Source of the DNA: an uncultured Coriobacteriaceae bacterium
Lineage (GTDB): Bacteria > Actinomycetota > Coriobacteriia > Coriobacteriales > Eggerthellaceae
Reading direction: 5' to 3'
Assembly: GCA_900552585.1 (NCBI GenBank)
Contig: USAB01000022.1
Coordinates: 1 to 23,851 of the forward strand
DNA length: 23,851 bases
The notes beneath the pieces are model-generated. The model saw only the letters and a program-made list of their open reading frames with translations. It ran no database searches and was not told where the DNA came from. The stretch's first letter is position 1, and each line of letters starts with the position of its first letter. The position numbers and the translations under genes were made by a program. Shown here in pieces: positions 15,066 through 20,303 of the stretch.

Positions 15066-15099
15066 GGGGACCCGACAGATGCCCGTCTGCCGGGTCCTC
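15066..15099 (+). terminator. Terminator-like hairpin after typA
   Basis: GGACCCGACAGA (15068-15079) pairs with TCTGCCGGGTCC (15086-15097), with one A-C mismatch and a 6-nt loop. There is no T run, so its strength is uncertain. Confidence 0.5.
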
Positions 15100-15217
15100 G
15101 CGCGTATTGCGGCACGAACAGCGGCATTCGCCGGCTCCCGCCCGCAGCCGTGCTTGGGGAGGCGGTGCGCCGGGTTGAAGCTCCCGTGTAGCGGCGGGGC
15201 AGGTGCGGTCGTTTCGC

Positions 15218-15223
15218 TATACT
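15218..15223 (+). promoter_or_regulatory. Possible -10 for the methyltransferase gene
   Basis: TATACT matches five of six -10 bases, 34 nt before the ATG. No -35 of recognisable form is 16-18 nt upstream. Confidence 0.35.
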
Positions 15224-15257
15224 GCGGGTGAAAACGAACGTTGAAGGAGGACCTCCT

Positions 15258-15863
15258 ATGGCCGATGAATACTTGAGGAACGCCTGCAGGCCCGAAGGGG
15301 AATTCGGCGCGCAGGTGCTGGCGAAGATGAACGAGCATCATAAGGATCTGGTGGACTGGGCGTTCGCGCATGTGAGCGTCCCCCGCGACGCGCGGGCGCT
15401 GGACGTGGGCTGCGGCGGGGGAGCGAACATCGCGCGCCTGCTGACGGCATGCCCGGACGGCACGGTGACCGGTGTGGACTATGCGCCCACGAGCGTGGCG
15501 GAAAGCCGCAAGCTGAACGCAGCGGCCATCGAGGCCGGTCGCTGCAACGTGGTGGAAGGCGATGTGGCGGCGCTGCCGTTCGCGGACTGCTCGTTCGATT
15601 TCGCCATGGCGTGCGAGACCGTGTACTTCTGGCCCGACTTGGACGCCGGCCTGCAGCAGGTCAAGCGCGTGCTGGAACCGGGCGGCACGTTCCTGACCAT
15701 CTGCGAGATGAGCGACCCGGACGACCCGCGCTTCACGGACGCCCGCGATTTCCTGACGGTCTACCCGCCCGACGAGCTTCGCGAACATTATGTATCCGCA
15801 GGATTCAACCTGGTGCAGCTGTTCGTGCAGGATGAATGGTACTGCCTGGTTTCCCGCGCGTGA
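15258..15863 (+). CDS. Class I SAM-dependent methyltransferase
   Basis: A 201-residue protein of the Methyltransf_11 type (UbiE-like fold). SAM-binding motif I is LDVGCGGGANIARLL at 48-62, the acidic residue ending the next strand is Asp74 in GVDYAP, and motif II-like GDVAALPF is at 101-108. A later block, LKRVLEPGG-like (QVKRVLEPGGTFL, 134-146), is typical of the family. No substrate domain can be recognised. ATG 15258 has AAGGAGGA eight bases before it and is preferred to an in-frame GTG at 15228. It may read into the following unknown gene and nikR, but 132 nt separate them, including an inverted repeat. Class is confident, substrate unknown. Confidence 0.88.
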   Translation: MADEYLRNACRPEGEFGAQVLAKMNEHHKDLVDWAFAHVSVPRDARALDVGCGGGANIARLLTACPDGTVTGVDYAPTSVAESRKLNAAAIEAGRCNVVEGDVAALPFADCSFDFAMACETVYFWPDLDAGLQQVKRVLEPGGTFLTICEMSDPDDPRFTDARDFLTVYPPDELREHYVSAGFNLVQLFVQDEWYCLVSRA

Positions 15864-15886
15864 AATGTGACACTCTGCACACATTT
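15863..15886 (+). promoter_or_regulatory. Inverted repeat, candidate operator upstream of the nikR unit
   Basis: AAATGTG (15863-15869) and CACATTT (15880-15886) are perfect inverted repeats separated by 10 nt, starting on the last base of the methyltransferase stop. Length and spacing suit a dimeric regulator. Which protein would bind is unknown; it does not match the E. coli NikR operator. Confidence 0.35.
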
Positions 15887-15995
15887 TGTTCCATTTTTCA
15901 CACCGTCCGCCGTATTGCCGTACCATTGTGACTGCTGGAGAACCATAATGGGGCGCAGCTGCAAGACGGCGGCCCGGAACGAATCGAGGTTTACT

Positions 15996-16250
15996 ATGTG
16001 CTCGAATGGCGTGAACACCGGTCAATACGAGATGATGCTGGAGCAGATGGACGATCAGCTGGCGCTGAACCGTCGTTGGACGCACAAGCTTGCCCATCTG
16101 GCCGGCGACAACGGCTATGACGAGACGTGCCGCATCATGCACGACGTCCAGGGCCTGCTGGACGAGGCGCGCGCGCTGATGACGGACGCGAAGGACGCCC
16201 TGGAGGCGGATTCCGAACGGTTGGCGAACGTGACCGTCACCCGCGTGTAA
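15996..16250 (+). CDS. Small protein of unknown function upstream of nikR
   Basis: I do not recognise this 84-residue protein. It looks wholly helical and acidic: a Met/Glu-rich first helix (YEMMLEQMDDQLALN), a middle segment with His30, His34, Cys45 and His49, and a second long helix (DVQGLLDEARALMTDAKDALEADSERL). It has no membrane segment. ATG 15996 is chosen because GAGG lies upstream; an in-frame GTG at 15867 and ATG at 15948 would add residues with no ribosome site. It ends 17 nt before nikR on the same strand, so the two are probably one transcript. The His/Cys content raises a metal-related role, but that is speculation. Confidence 0.6.
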   Translation: MCSNGVNTGQYEMMLEQMDDQLALNRRWTHKLAHLAGDNGYDETCRIMHDVQGLLDEARALMTDAKDALEADSERLANVTVTRV

Positions 16251-16267
16251 GGTGAGTTAACGAATCT

Positions 16268-16690
16268 ATGAGCAACGACTTGATGAGGTTCTCGGTGTCC
16301 ATGCCCGAGGACCTGCTGATGGAATTCGACGAGCTGGTGGCCCAGCGCGGCATCATGAAGAACCGCAGCGAGGTCATCCGCGATCTGGTGCGCGAGGCAC
16401 TGGTGGAAAACGAATGCGAAACCCCCGGTCAGGAAGTTATCGGCTCCCTGTCCATCGTGTACAACCACCACGCCACGGACCTGGAATCCACGCTCCACGA
16501 TATCCAACACCACTACTTGGCGAATGTGGTGTCCTCCATGCACGTGCACCTGGATGCCGACAACTGCCTGGAGGTCATCGTCCTGCGCGGCATGGCGGAA
16601 GCGGTGGACAAGATCGCGAACGTCATCCTGGGCACGCGCGGGGTGAAGAACGGCAAGCTGGTCATGACCACGGTGGATCAGAACAGATAG
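16268..16690 (+). CDS. nikR: Nickel-responsive transcriptional regulator NikR
   Basis: A 140-residue ribbon-helix-helix repressor of normal NikR length. Nickel binding makes the tetramer grip operators of nickel uptake or nickel enzyme genes. Residues 5-48 form the DNA-binding RHH domain (LMRFSVSMPEDLLMEFDELV ... RSEVIRDLVREAL). The C-terminal ACT-like domain carries the high-affinity nickel ligands HVH-x5-C: His92, His94 and Cys100 in MHVHLDADNCLEVIVLRG, equivalent to E. coli His87, His89 and Cys95, with His81 equivalent to His76. ATG 16268 follows AAGGTGAG at a slightly long spacing. It lies between the small unknown gene and hypE, 32 nt upstream of the latter, so the three are probably one operon linking nickel sensing and hydrogenase assembly. 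Confidence 0.95.
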   Translation: MSNDLMRFSVSMPEDLLMEFDELVAQRGIMKNRSEVIRDLVREALVENECETPGQEVIGSLSIVYNHHATDLESTLHDIQHHYLANVVSSMHVHLDADNCLEVIVLRGMAEAVDKIANVILGTRGVKNGKLVMTTVDQNR

Positions 16691-16722
16691 CGCAGGAACG
16701 CGCAAGCGAAGAAGGTATGGGA

Positions 16723-17745
16723 ATGGACGAAACGGTACTGCTGGGACACGGAAGCGGCGGCTCGATGATGCGCCGCATCATCGACGAGGTATTCATGGAG
16801 GCCTACGGCACGGACGAGCTGCGCCAGGGCAACGACGCGGCAAGTTTGCCGGCGCCTGCGCCGGGCGAGCGCCTGGCCTACTCTACGGACAGCTTCGTGG
16901 TCACGCCGCATTTCTTTCCCGGCGGCAACATCGGCCACCTTGCTATCTGCGGCACCGTGAACGATGTGGCAACCAGTGGCGCCGTGCCGAAATACCTCAG
17001 TGTGGGCATGATCCTGGAGGACGGATTCCCCATGGACGACCTGCGCAGCATCTGCGCCACCATGGCGGAGACGGCGAAGGAAGCCGGCGTGCATATCGTT
17101 ACGGGCGACACGAAGGTGGTGAATCGCGGCCACGGCGATGGCATCTACATCAACACGTCCGGCGTGGGCTTCATCCCGGCCGGCGTGAAGCTGGGCGGCG
17201 AGCTGTGCCGCCCCGGCGACAAGGTGCTGGTGTCCGGCACCGTGGGCGACCACGGTATCACCATCATGAGCTGCCGCGAGTCTCTGAACTTCCAGACGTC
17301 GCTGATGAGCGATGCGGCGCCTTTGAACGGGCTGATCGCCGACGTGCTGGCCGCAGCGCCCGGCACACGCTGCTTCCGCGATCCCACGCGCGGCGGCATG
17401 TCGTCCACGCTGAACGAGCTGGCGGAGCAGTCGCAAGTGGAGATGCTCATCCGCGAGGATGACGTGCCGGTGAAGCCCGAGGTCATGGGCGCCTGCGAGA
17501 TGCTGGGCTACGACGTCATGCAGGTGGCGAACGAGGGCAAGATGGTCTGCGTCGTGGCGCCCGAGGACGCCGATGCCGCACTGGCGGCCATGCGCGCGAA
17601 CAAGTACGGTGCCGACGCCGCCATCATCGGCGAGGTGACGGAGATGAACGGCGACCGCGGCCCGCGTGTCACGCTGGAGAACGGCTTCGGCGGCAAGCGC
17701 ATCCTGGACATGCTCGTGGGAGAGCAGCTGCCCCGAATCTGCTAG
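16723..17745 (+). CDS. hypE: Hydrogenase maturation factor HypE
   Basis: A 340-residue HypE. With HypF it turns carbamoyl phosphate into the cyanide ligands of the [NiFe]-hydrogenase iron: the C-terminal cysteine is carbamoylated, then dehydrated using ATP. The N-terminal HGSGG (9-13) and the C-terminal PRIC ending in Cys340 are the family hallmarks and both are intact. Between lie the AIRS/PurM-like ATP-binding segments with STDSFVVTP, GTVNDVATSGA, VTGDTKVV, GDHGI and RDPTRGGM. ATG 16723 is preferred to ATG 16717, which has AAGG only one base away. It follows nikR closely. The other hyp genes (A, B, C, D, F) are absent here and must lie elsewhere. A strong terminator follows. Confidence 0.96.
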   Translation: MDETVLLGHGSGGSMMRRIIDEVFMEAYGTDELRQGNDAASLPAPAPGERLAYSTDSFVVTPHFFPGGNIGHLAICGTVNDVATSGAVPKYLSVGMILEDGFPMDDLRSICATMAETAKEAGVHIVTGDTKVVNRGHGDGIYINTSGVGFIPAGVKLGGELCRPGDKVLVSGTVGDHGITIMSCRESLNFQTSLMSDAAPLNGLIADVLAAAPGTRCFRDPTRGGMSSTLNELAEQSQVEMLIREDDVPVKPEVMGACEMLGYDVMQVANEGKMVCVVAPEDADAALAAMRANKYGADAAIIGEVTEMNGDRGPRVTLENGFGGKRILDMLVGEQLPRIC

Positions 17746-17780
17746 GTTGACCCATTTCCCTGTGGGAAAAAACGGACGAT

Positions 17781-17814
17781 GCGGCCCGGGTTCTGCCCGG
17801 GCCGCTGCTGTTTT
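17781..17814 (+). terminator. Intrinsic terminator after hypE
   Basis: GCGGCCCGGG (17781-17790) pairs perfectly with CCCGGGCCGC (17796-17805) around TTCTG, followed by TGCTGTTTT. Confidence 0.88.
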
Positions 17815-18110
17815 CCGGGCAGTATGGAGATGCTGGCGGGATATTGTGCTGGGGTTATTCAAATCACCCTGTGGTAGTGCTGATTTTGCAAATAACTTTG
17901 AATATGTTCCTTGAATTTCGGGCGTTCCATCAGGCATTTATTGATTTACAGTAAATGCAACGGCGGCAGAGCACGAGGGCAAAAAGATGCCACGCTGCCA
18001 TATCCGCGCATCCCGCGTGAATGGGCTGGAGAAGTCATCGGGTTAAGGCTTCCCGGCGCAAGGGGTCAACCGGGCCGTTTACTTACCGTTGAGTTCCTAG
18101 AGGAGGACTT
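17815..18110 (+). promoter_or_regulatory. Structured, AT-rich leader before the acyl-CoA dehydrogenase
   Basis: No gene is supported in these 296 bases. The part from 17861 to 17960 is notably AT-rich for this genome and probably holds the promoter, although no clear -35/-10 pair is visible. GCATTTA (17934-17940) and TAAATGC (17952-17958) form a perfect 7-bp inverted repeat with 11 nt between, a candidate operator. Downstream, GGCAG (17965-17969) pairs with CTGCC (17995-17999), enclosing GGCA/TGCC (17978-17981 / 17988-17991), so the leader RNA could be structured. AGAGGAGG then serves the ATG at 18111. Confidence 0.4.
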
Positions 18111-19271
18111 ATGGACTTCAGCCTGACCGACGAACAAGAACTGCTCATCGAAAGCGCCAAGGAATACGCCGACCGCTACTTCGACGAGGAGTCCTGCAAG
18201 GCAGCGTACGAGAACCATCACATCAGCATCGAGCAGGCTATGGCCTACCGCGAGGCGGGCTTCATGCACCTGGGCCTTCCCGAAGAGGTCGGCGGCGTGC
18301 CCGTCAGCAAGCTGACTGAGATCCTCCTGGTTGAGAAGCTGCACGAGTACACCGGCGTCATCCTGCCGTTCGTCACGGACTTCAACACCATCACCGACGT
18401 TATCGACTTCGGCAACGAAGAGCAGCAAGAGCGCATCATGGACGTCATCAACAACGTCGAGAGCACGTGCGTTGCCTGCTCCGCCATTTCCGAGCCCGCT
18501 GCCGGCTCCGACAACAACGCCATGACGTGCGTCACGAAGAAGCAGCCCGACGGCACGTACCTGCTGAACGGCCAGAAGACGTGGGTCACGCTGGGCGGCC
18601 TGTCTGTCTACACCATGGTTGTGGCGAAGGATGAGGATCCTTCGTACGAGAACAAGAACTACTCTCTGTGGCTGGTCAAGAACGACACCCCGGGCTTCAC
18701 CGTGGGCCAGCTGGAGAAGGTCGGCCAGCAGTCCATCCCGTTCGTTGACTGCTTCTTCGACAATGTGAAGCTGACCGAGGCCGACCGCATCGGCAACCCC
18801 GGCGAGGGCTGGCTGGACCTGATGAAGAAGCTGGAGTTCGAGCGCATGCTGGTCGTTGCCTCCTCCCTGGGTCTGGCTCAGGCTGCTATGAACGATGCTG
18901 CCGCCTACGCTTCCGAGCGCATCTGCTTCGGCAAGCCCATCGCGCATCTGACCGCCATCCAGGATCACCTCTGCGAGATGGAGAATATCCTGGACAACGT
19001 CCGCTCCCGCCTCTACCGCGTCGTCGACATGATCGACCGCGGCGAGTCCACCCGCCTCGAGTCTGCTCTGCTGAAGGGCTATGCCTGCCGCGAGCTGACG
19101 AAGGTTGGCGACCTGGCCATGTCCATCTACGCAGCCATCGGCTACACGAAGGAAATCCGCGTCGGCCGCATCTGGGCTGACCTCCGCGGCAACGAGATGG
19201 GCGGCGGCACCACCGAGATCATGGAGTACATCGCCGGCCGCCAGCTGGTCAAGAAGTACAAGAAGAACTAA
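18111..19271 (+). CDS. Acyl-CoA dehydrogenase, CaiA-like
   Basis: A 386-residue flavin (FAD) acyl-CoA dehydrogenase that would oxidise an acyl-CoA, or run in reverse as an enoyl-CoA reductase, with electrons passing through an ETF. The N-terminus MDFSLTDEQELL and the C-terminus RGNEMGGGTTEIMEYIAGRQLVKKYKK resemble crotonobetainyl-CoA reductase CaiA. EPAAGSD (128-134) is the flavin/substrate loop. The short- and medium-chain enzymes use a Glu in YEGT near the C-terminus; here that site is Gly. Instead Glu244 in LEFERMLV occupies the base position used by isovaleryl-CoA dehydrogenase. The start has AGAGGAGG before ATG. No ETF or CoA-transferase is adjacent; a terminator and then a ferredoxin follow. 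Substrate is unassigned. Confidence 0.9.
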   Translation: MDFSLTDEQELLIESAKEYADRYFDEESCKAAYENHHISIEQAMAYREAGFMHLGLPEEVGGVPVSKLTEILLVEKLHEYTGVILPFVTDFNTITDVIDFGNEEQQERIMDVINNVESTCVACSAISEPAAGSDNNAMTCVTKKQPDGTYLLNGQKTWVTLGGLSVYTMVVAKDEDPSYENKNYSLWLVKNDTPGFTVGQLEKVGQQSIPFVDCFFDNVKLTEADRIGNPGEGWLDLMKKLEFERMLVVASSLGLAQAAMNDAAAYASERICFGKPIAHLTAIQDHLCEMENILDNVRSRLYRVVDMIDRGESTRLESALLKGYACRELTKVGDLAMSIYAAIGYTKEIRVGRIWADLRGNEMGGGTTEIMEYIAGRQLVKKYKKN

Positions 19272-19324
19272 CTCTTCGTTGACGATATCGTTCCTCCCTC
19301 TCGTACCAGCGAAGGGAAGTTCGG

Positions 19325-19354
19325 GAAGGACCCGGGCAGCTGCCCGGGTCCTTC
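19325..19354. terminator. Perfect 30-bp palindrome, terminator after the acyl-CoA dehydrogenase
   Basis: Fifteen bases on each side of the centre (19339/19340) are exactly complementary; the arm is GAAGGACCCGGGCAG. As RNA it folds to a very stable stem. T content after it is low (GCTTATC), so efficiency is uncertain. Confidence 0.75.
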
Positions 19355-19490
19355 GCTTATCAGGGGCGTTTCGCCATTGCGCACTGTTTTGCCCCTCCTT
19401 ACCTATGTATAAGGTATAAGGGCGGCATGAAAACCGCTGGGGGAGTTCTCGCGCTCCGCCACCGTTCGCCCGCCTGTTTCTGCTTCGCGG

Positions 19491-19518
19491 TTGATAAATG
19501 GCAAAAGCGTGGTATGTT
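19491..19518 (+). promoter_or_regulatory. Promoter of the ferredoxin gene
   Basis: TTGATA at 19491-19496 and TATGTT at 19513-19518 are separated by 16 nt. Transcription would start near 19525, giving a leader of about 86 nt. Confidence 0.6.
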
Positions 19519-19532
19519 GCGGGGTAGCAAAT

Positions 19533-19567
19533 GTGGCTTTGCAAATGAGAGGCCACGCAATTGTGGC
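19533..19567 (+). promoter_or_regulatory. Competing hairpins in the ferredoxin leader
   Basis: GCCAC at 19552-19556 can pair with GTGGC either upstream (19533-19537) or downstream (19563-19567), not both. The downstream version extends to seven pairs with one G-T and has a 6-nt loop. The upstream GTGGC also lies in the loop of a small GCAAA/TTTGC hairpin. This is the form of an RNA switch or attenuator, but no known riboswitch class is recognised. Confidence 0.35.
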
Positions 19568-19610
19568 TTGGAGACAAATAAGCCCCTGGAAAGAAAGAGG
19601 AGTGGAAGCC

Positions 19611-19799
19611 ATGTCCCGTCCTATCATCGACACTGATACTTGCATTGGTTGCGGCATCTGCTGTGATGCCTGCCCGCAGGAGGTTCTGGAAGTCGTCGAC
19701 GGCGTCTGCACCGTCACGAACGAAGAGGCCTGCATCGCTTGCGGCGATTGCCTGGAGGAATGCCCCATGGGCTCCATCACGGAGATCAACGAGGACTAG
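19611..19799 (+). CDS. 2[4Fe-4S] ferredoxin
   Basis: A 62-residue acidic ferredoxin carrying two complete cluster motifs: C11-C14-C17 with C21-Pro, and C41-C44-C47 with C51-Pro. Each CxxCxxCxxxCP supplies three ligands to one cluster and its last Cys to the other. Cys18 and Cys33 are extra cysteines. Such proteins carry low-potential electrons between hydrogenases, oxidoreductases and ETF-type complexes in anaerobes. ATG 19611 has AGAGGAG nine bases before it. It has its own promoter, leader and terminator, so it is not strictly an operon partner of the acyl-CoA dehydrogenase upstream, although the two may cooperate. Confidence 0.95.
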   Translation: MSRPIIDTDTCIGCGICCDACPQEVLEVVDGVCTVTNEEACIACGDCLEECPMGSITEINED

Positions 19800-19829
19800 C
19801 CCTTCGCTATAAGCCGTCTTCAGACAAGA

Positions 19830-19861
19830 GGTCCGATCGGTTCTGCCGGTCGGGCCTTTTT
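19830..19861 (+). terminator. Intrinsic terminator after the ferredoxin gene
   Basis: An 11-bp stem pairs 19830-19840 with 19846-19856 (two G-T pairs) around TTCTG, followed by five Ts. Confidence 0.9.
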
Positions 19862-20135
19862 GCGTATACGGGCATATGCGGGAGCGGGCGCTCTGCGGTG
19901 CGAGACGTACGCGGTTCCGGGTGTTCTGCGGCAGGGGCGAAGGCGGGCGCGGGCGCCGGCGCTCTTCCCCGTTTGCCGCACAGGGACCGGGAAAGCGGTC
20001 GTTCGGCGGGCGTTTTTCTGACATGCTGAGATTCCATAAAGCCGAAATGAAGGATTGTTGGAGCGAAATTCTGCTTTCCGCACAGGGGCGGCTTTCAAGA
20101 AACCCCAGGTGAGAGCGCTATCAAGTTATAGGACA
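19862..20135. other. Non-coding stretch with a long GC-rich hairpin
   Basis: No gene is supported. TGCGGCA (19927-19933) pairs with TGCCGCA (19974-19980), and GGGG (19934-19937) with CCCC (19967-19970), closing a 54-nt GC-rich structure with further pairs inside. GACCG/CGGTC (19985-19989 / 19996-20000) follows, then T5 at 20013-20017. This could be a small RNA with a weak terminator or simply a structured spacer. The rest, to 20135, shows nothing I can name. Confidence 0.3.
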
Positions 20136-20205
20136 GTCGATTTATAAAAAATCTTAAAATTATTTCGCCAGAAAACTTGACAGTACCGCACTTAGATTAT
20201 ATATT
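20136..20205 (+). promoter_or_regulatory. dnaK operon promoter with AT-rich upstream element
   Basis: A perfect -35 TTGACA (20177-20182) and TATATT (20200-20205) are 17 nt apart, so this looks like a strong housekeeping sigma promoter. Upstream, 20140-20166 is almost all A and T, resembling an UP element. Transcription would start near 20212, giving a leader of about 92 nt. No CIRCE (HrcA) repeat is seen. CTTGACA-N7-ACTTAGA (20176-20196) overlapping the -35 has the spacing of the HspR site HAIR but a poor right half. Confidence 0.85.
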
Positions 20206-20303
20206 TACATCGTGCCGTAAATGGGCGAACAAGAAAACACGCCCGCACAGAAACAAATCAACACTATGCAAAAGGCATATTGGTTCTAAGAAAGGACGCA
20301 TAT

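Noticed and set aside
15867..15995. N-terminal extension of the small gene before nikR from GTG 15867
   Set aside because: The added residues cover an inverted repeat and have no ribosome site; GAGG upstream of ATG 15996 fits better.
17911..18126. A 71-codon + frame before the acyl-CoA dehydrogenase
   Set aside because: It starts at TTG without a ribosome site, overlaps the true start of the next gene and shows no recognisable protein features. The region looks regulatory.
19862..20000. 4.5S/SRP RNA in the GC-rich hairpin region
   Set aside because: The conserved SRP apical motif (GGAAGCAGC-like) is absent.
19876..20112. A 78-codon + frame between the ferredoxin and dnaK genes
   Set aside because: It is Arg/Gly-rich, lacks a ribosome site and runs through a strong hairpin; it looks like non-coding sequence.
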